Shown: positions 20,380 to 30,431, counted from the stretch's first letter. The stretch is DNA of 64,000 nt from Anaeromyces robustus (GCA_002104895.1 MCFG01000215.1:5001-69000), one strand, 5' to 3'. Notes: generated by a model from the sequence alone, not told the origin. Translations and numbers: made by a program.

Positions 20380-20391
20380 TAAGTGGGGGCG
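20380..20391 (+). promoter_or_regulatory. Polypurine tract before an LTR
   Basis: The sequence TTAAGTGGGGGCG just before a TGATAC start resembles the polypurine tract that primes plus-strand synthesis at the 3' LTR of Ty3-type elements. Only about 390 bases of non-coding sequence separate it from the primer-binding site at 19,983, so the internal coding region is absent. Confidence 0.65.
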
Positions 20392-20394
20392 TTA

Positions 20395-21589
20395 TGATAC
20401 AAGATAGTTATATAAAGAATGAGTATATGGTTCTATAAATAAATATTCAATCATATTATTGGATAATAATATGTAAATGATTGGATAAATAATTAAAATA
20501 TAGATATAAAAAAAAAATAATAATAATAAAATTAAACGAGGACTTTTCCTGAGTTAGGGAATTGCTCCAGATAAGTATAAAAGAATTTTTAGAAGAATTT
20601 TATTATCAATATTTTATAATTTAAAAGAATTATTATTTTCAAAACAAGGTTTTCAATATTAATTTTCAGAAATAGTTATTATTGTCATTATAAACATGTT
20701 TTAAATAGAATTAATATTATATTTAATTATTGGAATAAATATATTTTATTTATAATTATAATTTAAATGTAATTAATTATTTTTAAATAAATAAATAGTC
20801 TATTAAAACATAAAATAAATATCTTATTATGAAAATATTATATTGTCGTGTTCCCCAACTGTCGCGTTCCTAAAATATATTAAAGATACAAAATAAATAT
20901 CAGTATCAATTTGATAAAGGATGAAATTTAAAAATTAATTTAATTAGAAATTATTAATTTATAATTATAATAATTTAAAAATATTAATATTTAATAATAT
21001 AAGAAATAAAATTAAAAATCGTAGATTAAAAATAAATTATAAAAATAAAATTAGTAAATATTATTTAAAAATAAAAATAAACACTTTTAAAATTAAAATT
21101 ATATAGTTATTTTTAAAAATAAAATATTTAAAATAATATTAGTTTAAAAGAATAAAACATTTAAATAGTAACAAACATGAGAATATTACTTATTTTATTA
21201 TCATTAAAAATATAAAAATTATTATAGTTAGATAGTTAAATAAATAGTTAAAAACAAGATAAAAATATAAAAACATGTAAAATTTCTTTAATTGATCAAT
21301 AACTTATAAACTTATAATAATTAATAAATTTATTAAGTTCAAACAAATATTTCTTAAAATTTATAAAAATATTTTAATAATAAAATTATTATAAAATAAA
21401 GAACTGAAATTATAAACTTATATCAAGTTTAAATGTTCTTAATTTTGTGTTAATAAAACATATTTAAAACTGTTTCTAATAAAACTTTTCTTTAGAAATT
21501 AACTACTCTTCATTTTTAGAGTTTATTGATAAGTTTATTATCACCTCTAGAATTTGATTCTAAATTAAGATAATAATCAACGCTTATCA
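20395..21589 (+). mobile_element. LTR with TGATA..TATCA ends
   Basis: An LTR-like unit of about 1.2 kb begins TGATAC right after the polypurine tract and ends CTTATCA right before a primer-binding site. It contains a TATA-like gtataaaag at about 20,575. A polypurine tract on the left and a primer-binding site on the right is the arrangement left by tandem or recombined LTR elements. It is a fossil with no coding part. The two TGTCG..GTTCC words near 20,844 and 20,859 might instead mark an internal boundary. Confidence 0.5.
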
Positions 21590-21593
21590 AATT

Positions 21594-21606
21594 TGGTGGA
21601 GAATCC
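21594..21606 (+). promoter_or_regulatory. Retroelement primer-binding site
   Basis: TGGTGGAGAATCC lies four bases after the LTR end. It is identical over these 13 bases to the site at 19,983, so both elements used the same primer tRNA. Confidence 0.65.
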
Positions 21607-21637
21607 TCTAAAGGCCGGTGAAAGTAAATTATTATTC

Positions 21638-21682
<45 letters not shown>

Positions 21683-21943
21683 TTTTAAATTAAAACTACG
21701 AAATTAAATAAAATTAAATTTCAAAATAAGATTGGTCACATGAATTAATTATTTTGTTCAAATTAAATAAATATATTAGTCTTATATATTAGATTATATA
21801 CAAAAATACTTAGAATATATTAATTACTATAAAATAAAATAAAATTAAATAAAATTAAAATAAAATTAAATAAAATTTAATAAAACTTAACAAAATTTAA
21901 TAAAATTTAATAAAATTAAAATAAAATTAAAATAAAAATAAAA

Positions 21944-21976
<33 letters not shown>

Positions 21977-22110
21977 ATAAAGTAAAATAAAATAAAATAA
22001 AATAAAATAAAAAAGTAAAATAAAGTAAAATAAAATAAAATAAAATAAATAATAATAATAAATAAATAAATAAATAAATATAAATAAGTAAATAATAATA
22101 AAATAAAATA
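21607..22110. other. AT-rich relic with A homopolymers
   Basis: Poly(A) runs at about 21,641-21,678 and 21,947-21,974 and AAAAT/AATA repeats. No coding frame or element is recognised. It sits between the primer-binding site on its left and a 677-bp LTR-like repeat on its right. Confidence 0.5.
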
Positions 22111-22787
22111 AAAAATCTCAAAAAGATTTAAAATTTACTTAAGATCTTAAATAATTAAAAATATCCCATTTTATCTATAATAATTAATTATACAGAAAAG
22201 ATCATAAAAATCCAAAGATAAAAATAATTAATATATAGATAAATAATTAAATAGTATACTAAATAATTAAATAATTAAATAGTTAACTAGTTAGATAATT
22301 AGAATAGTTATAAATCTAAATCTTAGATTATAAATTCTTATCATTAAATTTATTAATAGTTTATATAGTTTTATATTAGTTTTATATAGTTAGATTTTTA
22401 TCAATATTATTTTATTCATATATTTTATTTAAAATTATACATGTATAAATATATTATCAATAGATTATAATAATTAAATGTATTAATAATTATTAGATTT
22501 AGAAAAAGTATAAATAAGGATTGAAATTACAATTCCTTTTAATCTTTGTAAGATTATTAACTAACTTAGAATTAACGACTTAATAATCTAATTATTGTTT
22601 AAACTTTTCTTAATTAATTATTAATAAAAAATATTATTATAAAACTTAATTATTTTAAAAAGTGTTCTTTTAATTAATTAATTTATTGTGTTATAAAAAT
22701 TTGCCTATTAATTATATATTTGTTTAATTAGTTATTTTGTTATTAATTAAACATCTTGACCTGACCATTATTAAACCAAAACTACCC
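22111..22787 (-). mobile_element. LTR-like direct repeat, copy 1
   Basis: This copy is nearly identical over its whole length to 31,725-32,407. On the minus strand it follows a purine-rich GTTAAATGAGGGTAG, like the tract next to copy 2, and contains TATATAAAAC. The plus strand also has a tataaata at 22,509-22,516, so orientation is not certain. I prefer minus because copy 2 lies directly after a minus-strand Ty3 integrase tail. Few differences between the copies suggest a fairly young age. Confidence 0.6.
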
Positions 22788-24016
22788 TCATTTAACATTA
22801 AAAATAAGGTAAAGAAATAATTATACAAATATTAAATAATTATAATTGTAAAAGTATAAAAAGAATTAAAAATATCTATTATAAAAAGTAGACAAGAATT
22901 AAGTTCAAAAATATAATAAATGTAACGGATTGTTACAACACTATAATACTAATTAATATATATTTTTAATTTTTATTATTTATTTCTTATTTTGTTGTAA
23001 CACCAAGTTCAAGGGTTGGTGTGTTTATTAATTAAATTTTATTTAATTTTAATTTTTTATTAAAATAACAACTTAGTGATTTCCACTTTTACAGTGAAAA
23101 TCATTCTTATTTATACTAATTTTATTTAATTTTATTTTTAATAGAATATAATAGAATAAATTTAATAATCCAATCAATTTTAAAATTTAACTTAAATTAT
23201 TCCGTAAATTCAGTAAATAATTTAACCGAATAAATTTTATAATATCTAGATTATTCTCGAACTATCTAAATTTTTACATGTGACTTTTAATTTTTACATG
23301 TGACTTAAATTTTTTAACTAATTAATTAATAAAAATTTATTACTAAGTATATATATAAAGTATTAATAATAAAATAAAATAAAAATGTAATGATATGGAT
23401 CCATTATGGCTACTAATTAGGCTCAGTTCTACCTGCTTCTATTATTATGTTGGTTGTCTCTGGTTCGAACCTTACTCTTTACCTTTCGGAATAATATTAT
23501 TTATTTAATTAATAATAAATATATTCACTCAATTATTAGATAATAATTTACTTAAATTAATAATATGTATTCATTGAAATAAATTTATTTAAATATTAAT
23601 TTATTATTCACTTAATTAATATAATAATTTATCTAGTTCTTAATATTATATTTATTTAATTAAAATAATAATTAAATAATTATATAATTCTTATTTTAAA
23701 TAATTTGCCCAATCATGTAATAATTTAGAATAGATTTTTGAATATATAAATTCATGTATTTTATTTTATTTGACTCTTTGAGTCGATATTAACAATCAAT
23801 TAATAATAAATAAAATATAAATATCAACCATAAATAAATGAACAAATATATATTATATAAATGAATCTACTAATTAATTAAGTGAATAATCAATAGTGTT
23901 ATAAATAATTTAATATATTATATTATTATTTATTATTAATTTCCTACAATAACCTAGTGGTCACTCCAAATCTTTACAAAAAAATAAAACTATAATAGGA
24001 TGAATTATATTACAAT
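22788..24016. repeat. Dispersed repeat with tRNA-like head and GACTCTTTGAGTC core
   Basis: The core is about 23,397-23,985. It starts with a region holding a B-box-like GGTTCGAACC (about 23,464), has TGACTCTTTGAGTC near 23,771, and ends CCTACAATAACCTAGTGG. The reverse complement recurs at about 38,775-39,350, and partial copies at 12,661-13,110, 37,720-37,820 and 46,745-46,895. A tRNA-like promoter at one end and no coding capacity suggest a SINE-like element. The flanks (22,788-23,396) are AT-rich LTR-like debris beginning TGTAACGG at 22,921. Confidence 0.5.
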
Positions 24017-24617
24017 TGTAACGAAACTCAGAATTAGTAAAATAGTAACCATGGTCTAGTGGTCAGACACTAGAACCATCAGGCCGAACCTCTCGGGTTC
24101 GACTCTCACTCTTTCCAATTTTGGAAAAATTTTATTTTAAAAATTTATTATCAAAATTTTCTACACTTTTCCTTGTTGTAGAAATTACTCGAATTTAATC
24201 GATAAAATCTTATCGATTAAATTCTAAAAGATTCTAGTTTTTCTTTTTATTTTAAATTTTATTTATCCGAGATTCATTTTAAATCAAAAAATCTAAGTTT
24301 CTAGAACTTTTAATACTTTTTACAAACGAAAACTATTTTTCCGTAAAAAGTATAAATACGTGTAAAATTTCGACAAAAGAAATATTTTTTCTTCGCGTTT
24401 TTATTAACTAGTTAAATAAGTAATTCGAAATATTACACTAACTAATTAATAAATTATTATATTTTAAATTTAATAAAAATTAATAAAACATTTTATTATA
24501 AAACATATTTTTAATTAACTGTGTCTTTTATCTTTCTTAGATCTTTCGTGTTGTCCATTATTTCGAGTTACTCAAGCTTGCGGGCCTGTTGCTAATAAAC
24601 TCCACTCTATCATTACA
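24017..24617 (+). mobile_element. LTR-like repeat with tRNA-like block and TATA box
   Basis: It runs from TGTAACG to CATTACA, matching ends that are imperfect inverted repeats. It contains a tRNA-like block (24,040-24,118; GTCTAGTGGTCAG and GGGTTCGACTC) and a TATA box (tataaata at 24,351-24,358). A primer-binding site follows at 24,713. It is related in inverted orientation to 18,066-18,763. This is probably the 5' LTR of a retroelement whose leader and gag start follow before the virus block begins. Confidence 0.6.
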
Positions 24618-24712
24618 ACAATAAATAATAAATATATAATAAAGTTTATTAAAACAAAATTCTTTCTTTATTTAAAAAATTTTTCTGAACCTTAAAGTGT
24701 TATACCTCATTT

Positions 24713-24725
24713 GGTGGAGATATCG
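24713..24725 (+). promoter_or_regulatory. Primer-binding site-like sequence
   Basis: TGGTGGAGATATC shares its first nine bases with the two other primer-binding sites in this island. It lies about 95 bases after the CATTACA end, farther than usual, so either the LTR end is misplaced or the spacer is an insertion. Confidence 0.5.
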
Positions 24726-24977
24726 TTTTAAGGGAGGAAAAGCGTATAATTTTGTTATTTATATATTTCATACATAATTAATTTTTATTATTGATTATTA
24801 TTAAATTATTGTTTTATTGAAATAATAAAAGGAAGAAGTGCGGTAGAAGTTAACCTTTAATTATAATAATAAAATAAATTATTTAATATAATCAATTCTA
24901 CATTTTAATTAGTTCTAATAAAAGTAGTTTGACTTATAATACAATATAGTTTTAATAAAAAAAAAAAAAAATTTATT

Positions 24978-25121
24978 ATGGACTCTGAAAATATTTCACC
25001 CACTGTATTACCTAATACAGAAAACTCTTCCAATAGTGATGAAATCCTTCCAACTCCATCCACACCATTTACTCCTATTCCCCCAAGCCTGGAAAATTCT
25101 CTTTTTGCCTCGTCCCTTTAA
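24978..25121 (+). pseudogene. Start of a gag-like frame (retroelement fossil)
   Basis: A 47-codon frame begins MDSENISPTVLPNTE and is rich in Ser, Pro, Thr and Asn, as the first residues of Ty3-type Gag proteins often are. Its position after LTR, primer-binding site and leader fits gag. No further gag is seen: the sequence turns into the origin and Rep of virus block 1. It could instead be an unrelated small frame. Confidence 0.4.
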
Positions 25122-25137
25122 TTAATTAAAGAGTGTG

Positions 25138-25188
25138 CCGTAGCAATATATATAAATCTATATTGACCAATAGGATTCCGTAGCAATA
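25138..25188. repeat. Paired CCGTAGCAATA boxes next to origin A
   Basis: The 11-base word CCGTAGCAATA occurs at 25,138-25,148 and 25,178-25,188, exactly 40 bases apart and directly beside the stem-loop at 25,206. Direct repeats in this position in CRESS viruses (iterons) are bound by Rep. Function here is inferred from position. Confidence 0.6.
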
Positions 25189-25205
25189 CATTAATGTAGG
25201 GGAAA

Positions 25206-25250
25206 GGAAAAACAATTTCCGTAATACTAGGGGTTGGAAATTGTTTTTCC
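25206..25250 (-). promoter_or_regulatory. CRESS-type replication origin stem-loop A
   Basis: Perfect 15-bp arms (25,206-25,220 and 25,236-25,250) enclose a 15-base loop. On the minus strand the loop contains TAGTATTAC (25,221-25,229), the canonical nonanucleotide nicked by Rep in circoviruses and relatives. It lies 170 bases before the Rep start and next to paired iteron-like boxes. Confidence 0.85.
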
Positions 25251-25422
25251 CCATATATTAGAATGGTAATCAAATGAATTGACAATATAAAAAATCCAAA
25301 ACTTTTAATACGTTTGCCCTACGTAAATTAAATTAACGTATTAGACTTAATTTAATATAAAAACATACTTTTTTTTCTATTTTTTTTAAACTATAATTTT
25401 GAATATTTTTTAAAATATAATC

Positions 25423-27378
25423 ATGTCTCGTTATTACGCTTTTACTTTAAACGAATACACTGAGGAACAAGAACAAAAACTACAAGACTTAGCCAAAGAC
25501 ACAAAATTCATGCATCTTCTTTATGGTAGAGAAAAAGCTCCTACTACCGGCACAAAACACCTACAAGGCTGTTTCTGTTTAAAGAAGAAATCTAAACTAC
25601 AAGCAATTAAAAACTATATTGGTATTAACGAACTTCACTTAGAACCCTGTAAAAAGAATTATCAAGCAAATCTAAACTACTGTAAAAAATCAGGCGATAT
25701 TTGGCAATTCCCATTAGAGTTCATTAAAGACGACCCTCCAGAAAACAGAAAAACATATGCACAAGCAGTAGAGCTCGCAAAAGAAGGAAAATTTTCAGAA
25801 ATATCAGCTGAAAAATTACTCAAATATGAACATAAATTTAAAAAAATCTTTGTAGAAAACTTAGAATGTAATAACCTATATCTTACAAACGAATATGGTA
25901 ATTTCTTTCCCGACTTTAACTTACTAATGTATGGCCCAACAGGAACAGGTAAAAGTTACAGAATTGATGAACTTGTATTTATTTTAAATCAATTCTGGAA
26001 TGCTTACTGTAACCACAGAGATATTACATTTAAACCATTAAGAATGTACAGAAAATCCCGAAACAAGTGGTGGGATGACTACCAAGGCGAAGAAATTTGT
26101 ATTATAGAAGAACTTGAACCAAATTGGTGCCAACTTGCCGCTAGTAATTTAAAATTATGGCTTGACCAATACGTATTTAGTGGAGAAATAAAAGGCTCAA
26201 ACATAACCAAAATTAGACCAAAATTTTGGATACAAGTAATTATTCTCTAAAAGAACTATTTACCGATAAAACAGGGTTACTTATAAAACAAGATTACGAA
26301 CCAATACATAGAAGACTATGTGTTATTAAAATTAATAACATATACGAGGAAATAAATTGGCCAAGACTCGACAGATTATCATTATATTATGATACAATAA
26401 ATAGAGTTAGATCAAACATTGCTGAAAATTGGTACAATTCTTACTTAAAAAAAAAAAATACAATTCGACAACTATTTAGAAAATAATAATAACATACAAA
26501 TAAATAGTTATAAACCAATAATAAATGATATTGAAAATACAAGTCTAGAATGCAACCTTAGCGAACCACCAGCTGAACTATCAGACAATTCTAACTTAGA
26601 ACCAATATTACTTGATACAATAGAAGACGAAAATTATGAAACAGAATCAGAATGGCCAATATGCAAAATATGCGGCCAAAATGAAACATACAATTCCTAC
26701 GAAGAAAGATGCACAGAATGTACTAACAAAGGTCTAGTCTACAGACCTGATGTTGAACCAGCTTATAAGAACAACGAATACTTTGATAAACTTTTAGAAA
26801 GTGCATACAAAACTCAAGATGCACTCAAAGAACAAAAAAAATTTAACAAGGTTTACCATCTTAACGTAGTTACTGATTTTTTCTGGGATAAAAAAGATGA
26901 ATTAGAGGAATTAAACTTATACAAAATAATAATAAAAGACTTCAATTTAAAAATTAAAAATTCTAAAAGAAAAATTAGTTCAATTCAAAAAGAACTATCA
27001 AAATTAAGATTCAAGAAATCAAGTCTAGATGAAGGATACACATTCATTGATAATATGAATTGTGGTCCTTACGAAATACTTAAAGATTATAAAGAAAAGG
27101 CCAATATTCTAAGTGACATAATAATACAAATCGGTAACTGCAACGAATTAATAGAAAAATATGATAAAGATATTGAATCTGAATTAGGTTCAATATTATA
27201 TTACCATTCTATGATCAATAGATATACAATTAGATATCAAAACTTATTAATTAATTCTAATAAAAAATTAAATGAAGTTTATAAAAAAATTAATACTTTA
27301 GACGAAATATATTTGTTTATTTTCAGTCATTTTGTCCATAAAGAAATTTTAATGAATTTTTTGTTTATTTATATTTGA
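25423..27378 (+). pseudogene. CRESS-virus Rep-like gene (rep A, broken)
   Basis: Rep starts rolling-circle replication by nicking the origin and acts as a helicase. The N-terminal HUH nuclease has motif I FTLNEY (residues 7-12), motif II HLQG (46-49) and motif III with the catalytic Tyr86 in NYCKKSGD. A superfamily 3 helicase follows with Walker A GPTGTGKS (171-178) and a Walker B-like ICIIEEL. Beyond the helicase is an unusual long extension with a CKICG..CTEC zinc-finger-like pair and coiled-coil-rich sequence, much longer than ordinary Reps (about 300 residues). The gene is broken, with about two breaks. A TATA-like element lies near 25,356. It sits between two origin stem-loops. Closest family is Cressdnaviricota; I cannot place it in a named family. 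Confidence 0.85.
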
Positions 27379-27437
27379 CCCAATTTCTATGGAGGGGTCA
27401 GACCATATAATTAATTTTTAGATCCATAATATATGTA

Positions 27438-27445
27438 TCACGTGA
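27438..27445. promoter_or_regulatory. TCACGTGA palindrome, block 1
   Basis: An 8-base E-box-type palindrome in the rep-cap intergenic region of block 1. The CACGTG core recurs at 33,799-33,804 and 35,950-35,955 in the intergenic regions of block 2. bHLH factors (Cbf1/Pho4 type in fungi) bind CACGTG; use here is inferred. Confidence 0.45.
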
Positions 27446-27485
27446 TATTTGATTTATTTGATTATATTATTAATATATGATTCAA

Positions 27486-27528
27486 TTCAAAAGTTCCCAA
27501 TCTCTACAGTATTACGGGAACTTTTGAA
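27486..27528 (+). promoter_or_regulatory. CRESS-type replication origin stem-loop B
   Basis: Perfect 13-bp arms (27,486-27,498 and 27,516-27,528) enclose a 17-base loop ending CAGTATTAC (27,507-27,515), one base from the canonical TAGTATTAC. It lies between rep A and the capsid gene, the normal place for a CRESS origin, and reads in the opposite orientation to origin A. Confidence 0.85.
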
Positions 27529-27530
27529 CC

Positions 27531-27563
27531 CACTCTATAATAAATTTAATTTATTATAGAGTG
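27531..27563. repeat. Perfect 16-bp palindrome beside origin B
   Basis: Arms 27,531-27,546 and 27,548-27,563 (CACTCTATAATAAATT and its complement) are separated by one base and begin two bases after the origin stem. It could be a terminator, a second cruciform or a remnant of a rearranged origin. Confidence 0.7.
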
Positions 27564-27672
27564 ACTTAGTATTGTGCGTTGATTTTTATTGTTGTATTAG
27601 CACAATATATTTATTAAATGTAATTTAATTTATTTTTATTTAGTTATATTATTTTTTCAATTTCCGAAAAAG

Positions 27673-27680
27673 TATAAATA
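27673..27680 (+). promoter_or_regulatory. TATA box of the block 1 capsid gene
   Basis: tataaata within GAAAAAGTATAAATAGAG lies about 80 bases before the capsid ATG. Nearly the same context (AAAAAGTATAAATA) occurs in the neighbouring LTR-like repeats, so virus and retroelement promoters look alike. Confidence 0.6.
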
Positions 27681-27761
27681 GAGTTGAAATTCCGATTTTT
27701 TTAATTTATATTTATTTGGTTATATTATTTTTTTTTCAATTTTAATTAATATATATTTAGA

Positions 27762-28625
27762 ATGTATAGAAAAAGGTATTATAGAGGAAAAAATGTGAAT
27801 AGGGGTGGACAATTAGTGAAAAGAGCTAGAGGTAATGTAAGAGCTGCGAAGAAAGCTAATGATAGTACACAGTTTACAGTGAATTTCACTTATCCATTTG
27901 TATTAAGTGGAACAACAGTTTTAAATTATCATGCTGGTGTTGTTCCGTTAAATGTATGGGATTTATTATCAAGAGCACCAAATTTCCAAAATTTCAGAGC
28001 TATGTATGATCAATGTAGAATTGATTATGTGAAAGTAAAATTACAGGTTACAAATTCAACTTTACAAACAAATAATGCAAGTCAAACATATGATATTTAT
28101 ACTGCATGGGATAGAACTGGTGTTAGTTATCAAGATATTTATCCACATACTAACGAAGGTAAAATAGATGGTATATATTGTATTATAAATGATGCTATTC
28201 AAAATTACAGTGGTGTTTCAAAAATGCAATTAAATGTATTCCAAAAATGGAGACAAAATAAAAGTATATGGCCATCAACGTTACAAGAGAAAGCATAATA
28301 TGTTAGTACAAGTGAAGTGGAACAATGGAGAGGAGAATATAATACAGATTCGTTTTATTTCCCATTTAATCAAGACTTCGAACTTAAAACGACAGATGAT
28401 TTGAAATTATATTTAAATTCAAATAATCCTGGTATGTTTGTAGAAAACAATAAATATCCATTTAAACCAACATTATTAGTTGGTGCATTTACAACAGGAA
28501 TTAATTCACAAGGAAAAGCAGTATCAAATGTACCATTAACAAACAATACAAAAATTGTTATGACTGCAGAATTTTCAGTTGGAATGACTTTTAGAGCTTT
28601 GAAAGGAACTCCCGCTATTTCGTAA
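27762..28625 (+). pseudogene. Circovirus-like capsid gene (broken)
   Basis: The product starts with a Tyr/Arg/Lys-rich arm (MYRKRYYRGKNVNRGG, then KRARGNVRAAKK), as in CRESS capsid proteins that bind DNA and enter the nucleus. It continues with a beta-rich jelly-roll-like sequence. The segment FRAMYDQCRIDYVKVKLQV matches the conserved capsid pattern (aromatic, Tyr-x-x-x-Arg-Ile, then VKV) of circoviruses and relatives. It ends with a region containing VVPLTNNTKIVMTAEFSVG-like strands. The gene is broken in about one place. It follows origin B and a TATA box, in the same direction as rep A. Family assignment is by pattern, not by search. Confidence 0.75.
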
Positions 28626-28875
28626 GTTTAATATTATTAATTATATTTTAATTTATTTTATTTTTATTAATTATATTCTATTATTAGATAGAGATTTTAT
28701 AGCGAAAAACAGAACTTTAATTGAAGGTTTAGGATTAAAACAACATATTGATGATAGTTTTGAATATAAAGAGTTATCAGAATTTGTTAAATATACTAGA
28801 CCATATACAAATCCATTTGAACAAAATTATATAGTAGAAAAAAGAACAGTTTTTGTAGTTATAGGAAAAACCTAT

Positions 28876-30318
28876 ATGCAGAATGGTGGAGATTTAAAAC
28901 CGTCAACAAGATATTATTCATTTTATTATTTTGTAAATAATACTAATACAGATAGAACTTTAACTATTAATGGATCAGACTATCTGACAAGTGATGGTGA
29001 ATATATTGAATATTATTATAGCCATTTTGATGCAGTAATGATTACCGGAACAAATGAGTATTATTTAGATATTGGTAAATATAGTAGTAATGATATGGTA
29101 TTATTTAGTGAATATTTAGTACCATCATCAAAGTTAATGCAATTTAGAGAATTTATAGATGCTAGATATTATGAGTTATCTATATACCCAGATGATAAAA
29201 AACCAAACCCTTATCCAACTAACATCGAATTACAAGAAAAAGATTTATCAATTACATCAAATACAACAACTACTGTATTACCAGATATTAATATGGATTT
29301 TGATGGTTTGAGTAAAGTAACTGTTGTTACTAATGTTCAACCCAATTTAGAAAGTAAAAGTTTAACTGTAACCAGTAACGGCACCCAGACAATATCTGCA
29401 AGTTCTGGATATGACGGGTTAAGTAGTGTGGATTTAACAACTAATGTTCAACCCAATTTACAAATCGGGGATGTAAATTTTACAGTTAATGGTAATAAAG
29501 TGATTACACCAAGTAGTGGATATGATGGTATAGCTAAAGTAAATTGTACAGTAAATGTTCAACCCAATTTAGAAAGTAAAAGTTTAACAGTAACAAATAA
29601 TGGAACACAAACAATATCACCAAGTAGTGGATATGATGGTATTAGTAGTGTTAATTTAACAACTAATGTTCAAAGTACAGCAAATTTACAAACGAAAAAT
29701 ATGTCTATAACACACAATGGTTCAATGACTATAGTTCCAGATACAGGATACGACGGAATAAGTTCTTTACAACTTGGTGAAAGTGTACTTCCTAATTTAA
29801 CAAATGTTTCAGAAACTTATACTGCTAATGGTACTTACACAATACGATTAGAAACCACTGAGTATGATGGTATTGGAAGTGCTACAGTAAATGTGAATGT
29901 TCCTCAGACTGGTTTAAATACTATATTAAACAATTTTGCAGTGAGAAATAATAGCTTATCAATTAACACAGAAAGTGATTTAACTAAACATACTTCAACT
30001 GTTAATATTATTATTCCTGGTAATGGTGGTTATGTAATAGTAAAACCACCAGTTGGGGCATATACTTTTTATGAAATTATTTATTATGTTAATGTTACAA
30101 ATTCTACTTTTCAATTTCAAATGAGTGCAAGTACAGTTGCTCCTCTTTATGTATACAGTTATAATTCTGAAGCTAATAACCAGTTAATTATTAAAAATAA
30201 CTCTAATGAAAGTCTTTTTATAGTAGATAATACTAATTCACCTTCTGGTGGTACATTTAAAAAGTCGTCTGTTTTAATTTCTTCTAATTTATTTACAATT
30301 CCATTACCTACAAATTAA
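28876..30318 (+). CDS. Protein with phage-type GYDG repeats (fibre-like)
   Basis: A 480-residue frame; the open frame also extends upstream of the first Met. Residues ~1-115 are an aromatic-rich N-terminal domain. Six units of 37-39 residues follow (DNA about 29,230-29,915), each with a start like LESKSLTVT, a middle NGTQTI and a core SGYDGISSV. The C-terminal ~120 residues are a beta-rich domain. Similar LQ-K-VTP..GYDGLSSVTV repeats are common in tail and surface proteins of phages of gut Firmicutes. The role is therefore probably attachment or surface display, by analogy. It has no signal peptide or membrane segment. It follows the capsid gene on the same strand within virus block 1. I know of no standard CRESS protein like it. 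Confidence 0.65.
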   Translation: MQNGGDLKPSTRYYSFYYFVNNTNTDRTLTINGSDYLTSDGEYIEYYYSHFDAVMITGTNEYYLDIGKYSSNDMVLFSEYLVPSSKLMQFREFIDARYYELSIYPDDKKPNPYPTNIELQEKDLSITSNTTTTVLPDINMDFDGLSKVTVVTNVQPNLESKSLTVTSNGTQTISASSGYDGLSSVDLTTNVQPNLQIGDVNFTVNGNKVITPSSGYDGIAKVNCTVNVQPNLESKSLTVTNNGTQTISPSSGYDGISSVNLTTNVQSTANLQTKNMSITHNGSMTIVPDTGYDGISSLQLGESVLPNLTNVSETYTANGTYTIRLETTEYDGIGSATVNVNVPQTGLNTILNNFAVRNNSLSINTESDLTKHTSTVNIIIPGNGGYVIVKPPVGAYTFYEIIYYVNVTNSTFQFQMSASTVAPLYVYSYNSEANNQLIIKNNSNESLFIVDNTNSPSGGTFKKSSVLISSNLFTIPLPTN

Positions 30319-30369
30319 AATAATGAATGTATGATTAAATAATTTAATAAATAAAGGATAGTTAAAAAG

Positions 30370-30378
30370 TATATAAAG
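30370..30378 (+). promoter_or_regulatory. TATA box of the PPxY protein gene
   Basis: tatataaag lies about 60 bases before the ATG at 30,432, preceded by AATAAA words that could serve as the poly(A) signal of the upstream gene. Confidence 0.5.
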
Positions 30379-30431
30379 AGTGTTTTTAGTGTGTGTTTTT
30401 TTATTTTAGTGTTTTAATTTTAAATTTAAAA

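Noticed and set aside
21927-22121. Minus-strand Phe/Leu/Tyr-rich frame
   Set aside because: Low-complexity A-run sequence in LTR debris; no start context, family or conserved pattern.
24040-24118. Possible functional tRNA gene
   Set aside because: A- and B-box words are present but the acceptor, D and anticodon arms do not pair, and the block is shared with another LTR-like copy.
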